Source: Saprospiraceae bacterium
GTDB taxonomy: Bacteria; Bacteroidota; Bacteroidia; Chitinophagales; Saprospiraceae
Direction of reading: 5' to 3'
Assembly: GCA_016718505.1 (NCBI GenBank)
Contig: JADKDE010000001.1
Span: 641,501-705,500 of the forward strand
DNA: 64,000 nt
Part shown: in pieces, positions 17,712 to 26,910 of the stretch
Numbering within the stretch: position 1 is the first letter of the stretch
Layout of the letters: each line of letters begins with the position of its first letter
Notes under the pieces: model-generated
The model's database searches: none
Told to the model about the DNA's origin: nothing
What the model saw: the letters and a program-made list of their open reading frames with translations, nothing else
Made by a program: the position numbers and the translations under genes

Positions 17712-20345
17712 CTAAAATTCATTGTAGATTTCACTGAGTTTTTTATCCTTTTCAAACGCTTTAATATCTTTCAATTTTTGGTTTAAAATGGGAATATAAA
17801 TGTCTTTGTCCGCGCTCGATTTTGGATTCTTGGCTTTACTTAGGATAAATTCATCTAGAATATTTTTTAAAATTTTTGTTGAAGCCAACCTCTTGTTCGT
17901 TCCATTCATGGGATTTAAAGATTCAGTGGTAAGGAAGTTCGCCACATTCATTTTAGTATCATTCGAGATAGCGCCCAGGGAAGAAGTCCAGTGATTTCCA
18001 TAACTCAAAATATTATTGTCCTTGACCGAAGACCAGTTTTTTTGAAAAAAACCAAAGCGGGTAGTGTCTTTGGCAGTAGCATAAAGATCACCGATTGTAT
18101 TCAACAACTCACTGTTATAATCCGCTGTTTTCAAGATTCTGTCAGCTTGAGCAAAAGCCAACGTAGGCTCTAATTCTTTAAGAGATCGTATCCCTTCGGC
18201 AGCGACGGAATATGGAGAATTGGGAGTAATTGCATTGTCAATCAAATGTGCTAAATTCGAGGCATTGGCTTCTTTTAGTTTTTTCATAGCTAAAATTTGA
18301 ACATTTGAGTTGGGATCATTTGTCAATTTGGCTATAGCTGAAGTAATTTCTCCAGTAGAATTCGCATCGAGTTGCTTGAGCGCAAACTGTCTGACTCTCC
18401 AACTTGGATCATTTAAAGCATTAACCCATAGTTGGGTAATTTCAGGGCCACTTTCCTCATTTAGTGCCAACATCGCTTCAATTTTTGTAGCGAGGTTTTT
18501 GGCTTTTTTAAACAATAAGATATTGGCATCTCGGTCTCTCTTATTTTCCAATTCGCACAACAGTGACTTGGAGGTATCAAAATTTACCAAAATAGGTTTG
18601 TCTGAAACTTCAAATTCGAAGGATTCTGAGCGCTTAGAGACATAAATATTTTTGGTTAAGACCTTTCCATCAGCAGTGTGGATATCAACAGTGCTTGGAA
18701 ACTGAAAGATTGGGACTCCAGCAGCAAAATCTTGTATTTGTTCAACGTTAACTTTGACGGTCTTTTTGGCGGCATTGTATTGATTGCTGATGATCAGATG
18801 AGGGTGTCCAGAAGCAAGAAACCATTGATTGAAAAACCAGTTTAAATCTTGACCCGAGACGGATTCAAATGATTTTCTTAAATCATGAACTTCGACTGCG
18901 GTGTATTCATTTTCACGCAAATAGTGGTTAAGGCTTTCAAAAAAAGTATTATCCCCTAGATAATTTCTCAACATGTGCAAGACCAATCCGCCCTTGTTGT
19001 AGCTATGCGCATCGAACATTTGTTCTTTATCATCATAAGAATACCAAATCAAAGGATGTACTCCCTGAAATGCAGAAGATTGCATATAGCCCATTTTTTC
19101 ATCATAGCGGTGAGCCTCGGCCTCATCTTTACCATATTTGTGTTCTAACCAAAGATATTCACTATAATTGGCAAAGCCTTCGTTTAGTGTAAGATTGGAC
19201 CAGTTTTCACAAGTGACCAAGTCTCCAAACCAATGGTGAAACATCTCGTGTGCTACGATAAGTTCATTCATTTTATTGTCAGCTATTTCCTTAGGATGTC
19301 TTTGGACAAATTCCCCAAAAATAACCGCCGTAGTATTTTCCATTGCCCCATAGACGTAATCTCGGACTACGACTTGTCCATATTTTGACCAGGGGTATTT
19401 ATAATTCAATTTAGTAGAGAAAAATTCCAACATCTCGGGTGTATGAGGGAAAATATTCTTTGCATAGGGTCCATATTCAGGCTCTACCATATACAATAGG
19501 GGAATATCTCTCCATGTATCTTTAACTACCGCAAATTTACCAACAGCAAGCATAAATAAATACGGCGCATGTGGCTTGGTAATGCTATAATGATCGGTAC
19601 GTGTATTGTTTGCGTTTTTTACAGAACTCAATAAAATTCCATTGGCAAGGGTCTGCATCGTGTCAGGGACAGTGAGCACGATTTCGCCTGTACATCGCTC
19701 GTTGGGTTTGTCAAAGGTTGGAAACCAATTCGAGTTGCTTTCGGTCTCTCCTTGAGTCCATATCTGCATAGGCTTGGTGGGATTAGACTGATCATGATTG
19801 ATAAAATATAGGCCTTGATCAGAAGTAATAGCCTGACTGCCTTTTTTATTTTCACGTTCAGCAGGTCGCGCGGTATAGGTGATTACTATGGATAAACTAT
19901 CATTTTTGGACAGAGTTTTATTGGTCTGAATGGCAATTTTTTTACCATCATAACGGTACAAGCATAGCTTTTGGCTTGGAAGCTCTTTTATATCATGAAT
20001 GATAAAATTTCGACCATCCAAATAAAATGAATCTATGGGGTTGTTGTAAGGTCTAAGCTTTATCGTAGCCTTTCCGATAACATGTTGTTTGGCCCAGTCA
20101 AAACTTAAATCAAGTTTGGTATGTAGAATGTCTATAAGACGAGTTTCGGAAGATCTATATACAGGGATGGTGTCTGCAGAATTTGAACCATGGGGGGATT
20201 CTTGAGTTATCTCGATGGGTTCTAATTCTTGATTGATTTCTTCTACAGTAGGTGGCTTAGGTACTTGGGTTTTCTTAGGCGCGGCACAAAAATTAAAGAA
20301 CAACAATATAAAAACCAAAGACGAAAGAAGTTTTGGAAAATTCAT
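17712..20345 (-). CDS. M1 family zinc aminopeptidase with C-terminal HEAT-like repeats, exported
   Basis: An 877-residue gluzincin. Key motifs are the exopeptidase signature GAMENTT and the zinc site HEMFHHWFGD followed 18 residues on by the third ligand in LNEGFANY. The N-terminal hydrophobic segment (SSLVFILLFFNFC) ends in a cysteine that may be lipidated, although the lipobox is weak. The region after about residue 600 is helical with HEAT-like repeats (NDPSWRVRQFALKQLDANS, NDPNSNVQILAMKKLKE), replacing the ERAP-type C domain. It trims N-terminal residues from peptides, probably at the cell surface or periplasm. Length is normal for the Bacteroidota form. Confidence 0.93.
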   Translation of the reverse strand: MNFPKLLSSLVFILLFFNFCAAPKKTQVPKPPTVEEINQELEPIEITQESPHGSNSADTIPVYRSSETRLIDILHTKLDLSFDWAKQHVIGKATIKLRPYNNPIDSFYLDGRNFIIHDIKELPSQKLCLYRYDGKKIAIQTNKTLSKNDSLSIVITYTARPAERENKKGSQAITSDQGLYFINHDQSNPTKPMQIWTQGETESNSNWFPTFDKPNERCTGEIVLTVPDTMQTLANGILLSSVKNANNTRTDHYSITKPHAPYLFMLAVGKFAVVKDTWRDIPLLYMVEPEYGPYAKNIFPHTPEMLEFFSTKLNYKYPWSKYGQVVVRDYVYGAMENTTAVIFGEFVQRHPKEIADNKMNELIVAHEMFHHWFGDLVTCENWSNLTLNEGFANYSEYLWLEHKYGKDEAEAHRYDEKMGYMQSSAFQGVHPLIWYSYDDKEQMFDAHSYNKGGLVLHMLRNYLGDNTFFESLNHYLRENEYTAVEVHDLRKSFESVSGQDLNWFFNQWFLASGHPHLIISNQYNAAKKTVKVNVEQIQDFAAGVPIFQFPSTVDIHTADGKVLTKNIYVSKRSESFEFEVSDKPILVNFDTSKSLLCELENKRDRDANILLFKKAKNLATKIEAMLALNEESGPEITQLWVNALNDPSWRVRQFALKQLDANSTGEITSAIAKLTNDPNSNVQILAMKKLKEANASNLAHLIDNAITPNSPYSVAAEGIRSLKELEPTLAFAQADRILKTADYNSELLNTIGDLYATAKDTTRFGFFQKNWSSVKDNNILSYGNHWTSSLGAISNDTKMNVANFLTTESLNPMNGTNKRLASTKILKNILDEFILSKAKNPKSSADKDIYIPILNQKLKDIKAFEKDKKLSEIYNEF

Positions 20346-20466
20346 GCTTAGTATTAAAGTAATTAAAAATTGAAAGAAGGCTCAAATCTACAATGATAAA
20401 TCATTATTTACAACTTATTTTGGGTGAAGTATGCACTAGGAATATGTTTTGAAACGAAATTAAGGC

Positions 20467-21138
20467 TCAATTGTAAAAAATGTCTTTTTCCCTTTTCTTC
20501 CGCTTGTTTACTTTCTTTTTGCGAAGGAGCACAAACACGTTTTGTTCGATTTTGAATCGATCAAAAAGATCACCACCCACTAGTAGAAATAGGCCAAGGC
20601 CAAAGCTTATACATTGCAAGTAAATGAAGGGGAGATGAAGCTGTGGTTCGATATTTTTTATGATCAAAATATCTAATAAAATGATGACGGCGGTAAATAA
20701 GAATAGAAACAAACTTATCGCCCTGGTTTTTTTATGAATAAAGGTCTGTTTGGCGATTGATTTTTTGAGTAAATTGATGGCAAGGTCGTCATCGGGATTG
20801 ATACCGATTAATTCATTGAGTACGAGTTCGGCATTCTTATACTGTCCTAGATTGAAAAAGGCGGCGGCCTTTAAAAATAATAATTCTGAAAAAATATCCT
20901 TGCCTTTGAAGGAATAAACATTCAAATCTATGACCAACTCGATGGCTTGATCGACAGAACCAATGAATTTGGAATAGGCACCGATTTCGAATAAAGACTT
21001 GTTATAATGCATGAAAACATCCAAATACTCTTCAAAATCAAGATTATTTATCTCTGATTTGTGTTTTTCAAAGAAATATACCACACTCCTATACGAAGTA
21101 TATTCCAATTCTAAATATCGATCATACAAATCAGACAT
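20467..21138 (-). CDS. Membrane protein with TPR-like N-terminus, function unknown
   Basis: A 223-residue protein without a signal peptide. The N-terminal 140 residues are helical with a TPR-like segment (FLKAAAFFNLGQYKNAELVLNELIGINPDDD). Two transmembrane segments follow (AISLFLFLFTAVIILLDILII and about IYLQCISFGLGLFLLVGG), and the tail is very basic (RKKKVNKRKKREKD). It starts 5 bases before the cyclase-family gene end and is probably co-transcribed with it. I cannot name a family. Confidence 0.6.
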   Translation of the reverse strand: MSDLYDRYLELEYTSYRSVVYFFEKHKSEINNLDFEEYLDVFMHYNKSLFEIGAYSKFIGSVDQAIELVIDLNVYSFKGKDIFSELLFLKAAAFFNLGQYKNAELVLNELIGINPDDDLAINLLKKSIAKQTFIHKKTRAISLFLFLFTAVIILLDILIIKNIEPQLHLPFIYLQCISFGLGLFLLVGGDLFDRFKIEQNVFVLLRKKKVNKRKKREKDIFYN

Positions 21139-21143
21139 GTATA

Positions 21144-21908
21144 TTAACTAGCTTTTTTCATTTCATACAAAATCGGGTTACTCGGACTGGCATCTATGGG
21201 CAAAGGAATAATCTGCATGTTGAGGAAATAAAGCCCATCCTTGATATCAGAAGGGATATACGCCAATTCAGTGATGGTGGCGTTTTTTCTTATCGGGCCC
21301 TCTATCTGCCAAAATGCTTTATGCCCTAGAAGTTGGCCATTGTCATACTCTTTGTCCACACTTGGTATATCACAGATAATGTGCAGAACTCCTAATTCAA
21401 CGAGATACTGCAACGCTTGATCTTCAAAATACGGCGGATTGGTTTCAGAATAGTTCTTGGCCAATTTAGCGTCGTCGTTGGGCAATGTCCGTATTATTAA
21501 GACTTCCGGAACCATCTCTTTCGTCATCAACCTTTCTAAAGTATATTTTGTGATGACTCTATCTCCATTTTCTAACATGGTGGGATAAACCGATAAAAGC
21601 TCTGACACAAAATGATATTTCGATAATGTACTAGAAATCGGAAAATGACCATCTAATATATGTCCAACAGATTCTGTATGCGTTCCATTGCCATGTGGAT
21701 TAATTTTAACATTAAAAAAATTAACTGGGCTGCCTTCTTTTATAGATCCAACGAAATCACCAGATCTAACAGGTGCTACCTCAAAATATGGTGCCTGAAA
21801 ACAATTAACTTGTTGAAAGGGATTATCATTAAAAGGGATAGCAATAGTCATGGGAGAATCCAAATTAACTTCAAACATTATACCCCAATAAGATACCGTT
21901 ATAATCAT
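21144..21908 (-). CDS. Cyclase family protein (KynB-like arylformamidase)
   Basis: A 254-residue metal-dependent hydrolase of the 'putative cyclase' family. The metal-binding core is NPHGNGTHTESVGHI, a form of HxGTHxDxxxH with glutamate in place of the usual aspartate. Bacterial KynB uses this fold to hydrolyse N-formylkynurenine to kynurenine. It lies directly downstream of the kynurenine 3-monooxygenase gene (40 bases), which supports a kynurenine-pathway role, although that neighbour is broken. Two possible starts exist; ATG at 21908 is given, and an internal ATG (before FEVNLDSPM) would also suit the family. Confidence 0.8.
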   Translation of the reverse strand: MIITVSYWGIMFEVNLDSPMTIAIPFNDNPFQQVNCFQAPYFEVAPVRSGDFVGSIKEGSPVNFFNVKINPHGNGTHTESVGHILDGHFPISSTLSKYHFVSELLSVYPTMLENGDRVITKYTLERLMTKEMVPEVLIIRTLPNDDAKLAKNYSETNPPYFEDQALQYLVELGVLHIICDIPSVDKEYDNGQLLGHKAFWQIEGPIRKNATITELAYIPSDIKDGLYFLNMQIIPLPIDASPSNPILYEMKKAS

Positions 21909-21948
21909 ATTTGTTGCTTTGATATCAAGCGTTAAAGCAAATTTATTG

Positions 21949-23074
21949 TTAAAAATTGTTCACTTTTTGTGTCATATTATTTTTTAATTCTACCAAATCT
22001 ATACTACCAATCGAATCAATTTTTTTACAAAAATCAATAAGCCAGTTATCTTGAGCCCTTCCTCTCAACATTGCTTCTTCATAACTCATGTCTTCTCTAA
22101 AGGTTACCATAGAATATTTTGAAAAATAATCTGGAAAATTCTGCTCCAATTTAAATTCCAGCGCTGCTTTTTTGACAAAAGCAATGTCATTGACGCGATC
22201 CCTCATCTCATAAAAATTATCTACGGCTAAGTCCGCGATGGCATCGCTATGGGGCTTTCTAAAATTTTCGAAAAGTTGAAATATATCCTTGCTAAAGCCT
22301 CCCTGATCAGCCAATAGTTCAGAAAAATAATAACAGTCCTCGAATCCACAGTTCATCCCTTGTCCATAAAATGGAACAATGGGGTGTGCTGCATCTCCCA
22401 TCAACAAAGCTTTATCTTCAAAGGACCATTTGCTACATTTTGTCGTTCCCAATAATCCGATGGGATTGTTGAAAAATTGACGATCAAAGGTCGGCATTAG
22501 GTCTATGGCATCGGAGAAATATTTTTTGAAAAACTCGACCACGCTTTGTTGGGTATCGAGCTTGGCAAAATTCTCAGCGCCTTGGTCATTGGAAAGAAAT
22601 AATGTGACAGTAAAGCTTCGATCAAGATTGGGTAAAGCGATCATCATAAAATCCCCACGAGGCCATATGTGTAGGGCATTGGGATCCATGGCAAATTCAC
22701 CTTTTTCAGTCGGTGGTATATTTAATTCCTTGTACCCATGGTCCAAAAATTCTGTGTGGATATCCATGTTATTGGGTCCAAGTGATTGATAAATGGCTTT
22801 TCTGAGGGTAGAGTCAGCTCCATCAGTTCCTCATACGCCCTCTCATCTTGATGGCATGTTCATCGACTACCGTCTTCATCCCTATCATTTTCAAGGATCT
22901 AATCCCTCGATTTGACAAGGCAAGATTTATAGATCGTCCTCCTATCAATCCCTCCTTTCGGATATCTGATCGACGTTCGAATATTTCAACTTCATAACCC
23001 AGTTGGCAGAGTCTTACGGCCAACATAGAACCCACGAGACCAGCCCCGATTATGGTGATTTTTTCTTTTTCCAT
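21949..23074 (-). pseudogene. kmo: Kynurenine 3-monooxygenase, internally deleted and frameshifted
   Basis: Two pieces of one FAD-dependent monooxygenase gene. The N-terminal 83 codons contain the Rossmann motif GAGLVGSMLAVRL and the FERRSDIRKE and GRSINLALSNRG motifs, and end after KMRGRM. The C-terminal piece, read in another frame from about 22825, begins DGADSTLRKAI and continues through WPRGDFMMIALPN and GDAAHPIVPFYGQGMNCGFED to the normal end. In intact KMO about 75 residues lie between the GRM and DGA motifs; here they are missing and the frame also changes. The total coding potential is about 375 residues against about 450. The missing part includes the conserved YS.SR..LN region that shapes the flavin/substrate site, so the product should be inactive. 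Confidence 0.85.
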
Positions 23075-23100
23075 GCTAAATTTCTTATTATATTAATGCT

Positions 23101-24396
23101 TTATAGGCATTCTCCCACTACAAAAATACTACCTAAAATTAATATCAAATCATTTTCTTTTGCAGACCGAATGGCCGCTAATTTACCTCTTTTTACAGTT
23201 GCGTATGCTTTGCCTTTTAGGCCATAATCTGAGGCTACGGATTTAAGCTCTAGGGATGGCAAAGCCCTAGGTATATTGGCATTGACGAAGAAATGCTGAG
23301 CATTTTTGGGTAACAATTCAAGAACATTAGTGACATCTTTGTCATTCACAAAACCAAGTATAATTTTTATACAAGGAAAATGATATTTATTTATTTGGTT
23401 TAAAACCATCGAAATCCCTGCAATATTGTGCGCACTATCGGCAATGACTAAGGGCTTATGCTGCAATACTTGCCATCTTCCAATAAAATTGGTAAGCTGG
23501 GGAAAATTTTCAAGGGCAAATTTAACCCTAGAAATGTCCACACTCCTATGGCTGTTTTCCATAAATGTTTCAAAAGTAAGCAGAGCGGTAATTGTATTTT
23601 TTACTTGGAAACTTCCAGCACATGGGATGTTCAAATTAGACAAGTAGGGTTTATTACCTTTATTAATAGAAACGCAGAGGGAATCGATATTTTCTCTATT
23701 TATTTTACTTGAAAATAATTGATCAGCAAAAAGGATTGGGGCCTTGACCGATGCTGCTTTTTGACGGAATACATGCGCTACTTCTTCTTGCGTCTCACCA
23801 ATGATACAAGGAACGTTGGGCTTTATGATACCCGCTTTTTCTGCGGCAATGAGTTCCAGTGTATTTCCCAACATCGCCTGGTGGTCAAAACTAATTTGGG
23901 TGATGGTGGTAACTTTGGGCACTAATATATTCGTGCTATCTAGTCTTCCCCCAAGGCCCACTTCGATGACGGCTATATCGACTTTCTTTTCTCTAAAATA
24001 TTAAAATGCCATGGCCACGGTTATTTCAAAAAAAGAAGGTTGGATTTCTTCTATTAAAGGCTTGATATCTTGAATGAATTTTACGACAAAATTTCGATCT
24101 ATGTATTGGCCAGCTATTTTTATCCTTTCTCTGAAATCTTTGTAGTGTGGAGAGACATATAGCCCCGTTTTATATCCATGTGTCTGCAATAGTGAGGCGA
24201 CCATATGAGAGGTTGATCCTTTGCCATTTGTCCCTGCAATATGGATAGCCTGAAAAGATTCTTGGGGATTCCCCAATGCAGCACACAATGCGGTGATATT
24301 GGTAAGATCTTTTTTATAGGCGGACGAACCAACCCTGTGAAACATCGGGAGCTTTGAATAAATGTAGGCTAGGGTAGCGGTGTATTGTGCGTTCAA
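23101..24396 (-). CDS. folC: Bifunctional folylpolyglutamate/dihydrofolate synthase, interrupted by one stop codon
   Basis: FolC adds glutamate to dihydropteroate or folate. The first 131 codons include the P-loop HIAGTNGKGSTSHMVASLL and end in FFEITVAMAF; a TAA (minus strand, at 24001-24003) follows. The frame then continues without shift as YFREKKVDIAVIEVGLGGRLDSTN, the expected next motif, to the end, with SFDHQAMLGNTLELIAAEKAGIIK and a DSAHNIAG motif. One base change (for example CAA to TAA) would explain the stop. Start is TTG at 24396, which fits the family N-terminus; no in-frame ATG is near. Full length would be 431 residues, normal for FolC. folC is normally essential, so a sequencing error or read-through should be considered. 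Confidence 0.88.
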
Positions 24397-24438
24397 AATT
24401 ACTATGGGTAATTATTTTTATTATAAAAGTGTAATGTA

Positions 24439-24466
24439 CAAAGGTAATCCAATGACTAGAATTCAA
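24439..24466 (-). promoter_or_regulatory. Bacteroidetes-type promoter of folC (TTG - 17 nt - TACCTTTG)
   Basis: On the minus strand, TTG (24464-24466) and TACCTTTG (24439-24446) are spaced by 17 bases, within the accepted range. The box lies about 43 bases before the TTG start codon of folC. It also supports 24396 as the region of translation start. Confidence 0.6.
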
Positions 24467-24543
24467 ATTCCCTTGATTGAATTATTTTGGGTAAATCTCC
24501 AATTTTTCTCTTACTTTGCATTTCAAACAATCAATATTAAAAA

Positions 24544-25515
24544 ATGATAGTCATCACTGGAACTGCGGGCTTTATTGGATCTTGTCTTTTGGCAGAAATG
24601 AGGCATCACTATGATGGCGAGATCATCAGTGTGGATGATTTTAAGATATTGGGTAAAAAAGGCAATTGGGAATTTGCTACGCACCAAGTGACGCACATCG
24701 AACGAATTGATTTTGTAGAATGGTTTAGAACTCATAGTAGCCAGGTTGAGTACGTATTCCATCTGGGGGCAAGGACGGATACAACTTGTATGGATCCTCA
24801 GATATTAGGTGAATTAAATCTCAACTATACACGCGACCTTTGGAGGATATGCAGCGAAGAGGATATACCCTTCATCTATGCCTCTAGTGCGGCAACATAC
24901 GGCATGGGAGAATTTGGATTTTCTGATGACCACGAGACTCCATTCAAGGTAAAACCCCTCAATTTATATGCAAAATCAAAGAATGACTTTGACAAATGGG
25001 CATTAAAATCAAGTTTTAATCCTCCCGTTTGGGCTGGTCTCAAGTTTTTCAACGTTTTTGGTCCCAATGAATACCACAAGGGTAGGATGGCATCCGTCAT
25101 TTGGCATACGGTCCAACAGATCAAGCTTTCAGGGTACATGAAGTTGTTCAAATCTCACAGGCCTGATTTTTTTGATGGACACCAAAAGAGAGATTTTATA
25201 TATGGACAAGACGTAATCGATATCATTTTATACTTATACAAAAATGATTTTAAATCTGGTTTGTACAATGTCGGTTCTGGTAAAGCGCGGACTTTTCTCG
25301 ATCTAACAAAAGCAACTTTCAAAGCGTTGGGCAAGGAAGAGCAAATCCAATTTATCGATATGCCAACTGATTTGCAGGACAAATATCAATACTTTACAGA
25401 AGCAGATATGCGCAAGCTAAAACGAGCAGGTTATAAAACAGCCATCCGACCACTGGAAGCCACCGTTGAGGAATACGTTCAAGACTATTTGATTCCGAAT
25501 AAATATAAAATCTAA
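24544..25515 (+). CDS. hldD: ADP-L-glycero-D-manno-heptose-6-epimerase
   Basis: A 323-residue short-chain (extended SDR) epimerase that makes ADP-L-glycero-manno-heptose for the LPS inner core. It starts with MIVITGTAGFIGSCLL (glycine-rich NADP motif). It then has FHLGARTDTTCMD, typical of HldD, the catalytic YAKSKNDFD (Tyr-xxx-Lys), and FNVFGPNEYHKGRMASV, also a HldD signature. The C-terminal part (YQYFTEADMRKLKRAGY) matches the family. It is monocistronic, with 267 bases of untranslated sequence after it. Confidence 0.92.
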   Translation: MIVITGTAGFIGSCLLAEMRHHYDGEIISVDDFKILGKKGNWEFATHQVTHIERIDFVEWFRTHSSQVEYVFHLGARTDTTCMDPQILGELNLNYTRDLWRICSEEDIPFIYASSAATYGMGEFGFSDDHETPFKVKPLNLYAKSKNDFDKWALKSSFNPPVWAGLKFFNVFGPNEYHKGRMASVIWHTVQQIKLSGYMKLFKSHRPDFFDGHQKRDFIYGQDVIDIILYLYKNDFKSGLYNVGSGKARTFLDLTKATFKALGKEEQIQFIDMPTDLQDKYQYFTEADMRKLKRAGYKTAIRPLEATVEEYVQDYLIPNKYKI

Positions 25516-25675
25516 GCAAGATTTTGGAGAAGGGATTGGGCAATCAAAATGGCTTTTAATAGAAATTGATGGGAGAATACAAGGTTCTATAAAACGATAA
25601 GACAAAATTAATACTGGTACCAACAAGAGAAAGCCAAAAGTGGCCCACAAATACTAAGGTGAGCATGGGCGATTC

Positions 25676-25737
25676 TTTTGAGCTTTTTATTATATTTGAT
25701 TATTTGTATAAACTTCTTGTATTCGCTAAGCTCAAAA
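25676..25737. repeat. 10-bp inverted repeat (TTTTGAGCTT / AAGCTCAAAA) before the methyltransferase-thioesterase gene
   Basis: Arms at 25676-25685 and 25728-25737 are perfect inverses, separated by 42 bases that contain a TATATTTG box (25691-25698). The long loop and lack of a T-run on either side argue against a normal terminator. The arms may be an operator or a recombination scar. The rest of the 25516-25782 gap shows nothing else. Confidence 0.4.
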
Positions 25738-25782
25738 AAAATAGATTGAGGGGATTCTTAAAATACAAACAATGGAAATAGA

Positions 25783-26826
25783 ATGACCAAAAAAATGAAA
25801 GACAATGTTTGGAATAGAATTCCACTTCAAGATTATGAGTTACACATGAAACATGAAACTGTTGGACAACTGCATTTACTCAATACCCTAACTAAAAAAT
25901 ATTTAGAAAAAGTAAATCCTGAAATTGTAATGATTTTAGGGATTGCAGGTGGAAATGGATTGGAGCATATCAACAATTGTATTACCAAACAAGTTTATGG
26001 AATCGACATAAACCAAAATTATCTTAACGAAACAAGAAAAAGATTTCAAGGGCAAATCCCTAATCTGTATCTTATCAACCTTGACATTTCTGCAGGGAAT
26101 AATGATATTATAGCCAAAGCAAATCTGATATGGGCAGCGTTGATTTTTGAATATGTTGAATTAGAATCGAGCTTTGAATTCATAGACAATAACCTCGAAG
26201 AAAATGGGCACTTGATTGTAACAATTCAAGAAAATAATGGAGTTAGTTCTGTCAGCCAAACAGGAATAGAAACGATTAAGTCAACCGATAAATTATTTTG
26301 TAATATCGCTGAGAGAGAATTGCTGTCCATTGCAGATAAATTTGGATTTTTCAGGGATGACTATGAAGAAAATATTCTGCCTAACAAAAAATCATTAAAA
26401 ACATATTCATTCGTAAAAAGGACAATGTTCCGAAGAATAAAAAAGAGTTTTGATCAACAAGGCTTGATGCAGACCTTGAATGCTCAATTGATTGAAGTAG
26501 TAAAAGGGCAAGTCAAAATCTCTTGTGCATATTCACAAGCTTTGACCCAGCAGCACGGCTTTTTTCACGCGGGGGTTGCCACGAGCATTGCAGATAGTGC
26601 GTGCGGATATGCAGCACTTACGATGATGCCCGAAGGCATGGAGGTTTTAAGTATAGAATTCAAGATCAATTTCCTAAAACCAGCGAAAACATCTAAACTC
26701 ATAACTGTAGGAAAAGTACTACAATCAGGCAAAACTCTGACAGTTTGTGATGGCTATGTATATGATGAAACCGAAACAAAACTCATCGCTAAAATGACTG
26801 CAACTATGATTGCGATTTCCAAATAA
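25783..26826 (+). CDS. Fusion protein: class I SAM methyltransferase-like domain + PaaI-family thioesterase
   Basis: A single 347-codon frame with two unrelated domains. Residues about 1-212 resemble a SAM-dependent methyltransferase: MILGIAGGNGLEHI is the SAM motif I and VYGIDINQNYLNETR the acidic motif II. Residues about 213-347 form a PaaI-type hotdog thioesterase, with LTQQHGFFHAGVATSIADSACGYAA (HGGxxxxxxDxxxG-like core, with HAG) and VLSIEFKINFLKPA. Free PaaI proteins usually begin close to the MFRRIKKSF segment at the junction. The frame is continuous across it, so this is either a true fusion or a lost stop/indel joining two genes. No neighbour hints at a substrate. Confidence 0.72.
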   Translation: MTKKMKDNVWNRIPLQDYELHMKHETVGQLHLLNTLTKKYLEKVNPEIVMILGIAGGNGLEHINNCITKQVYGIDINQNYLNETRKRFQGQIPNLYLINLDISAGNNDIIAKANLIWAALIFEYVELESSFEFIDNNLEENGHLIVTIQENNGVSSVSQTGIETIKSTDKLFCNIAERELLSIADKFGFFRDDYEENILPNKKSLKTYSFVKRTMFRRIKKSFDQQGLMQTLNAQLIEVVKGQVKISCAYSQALTQQHGFFHAGVATSIADSACGYAALTMMPEGMEVLSIEFKINFLKPAKTSKLITVGKVLQSGKTLTVCDGYVYDETETKLIAKMTATMIAISK

Positions 26827-26910
26827 AAATAATTATAGCTGCGCAAAGCTTTTCGATAATTACAATTCTACAGTTCCACAATACTAGATATTTCTAATTT
26901 TTGGCAATTA

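Noticed and set aside
25676..25737. 10-bp inverted repeat as a transcription terminator
   Set aside because: Loop of 42 bases is too long and no T-run follows the second arm on the matching strand.
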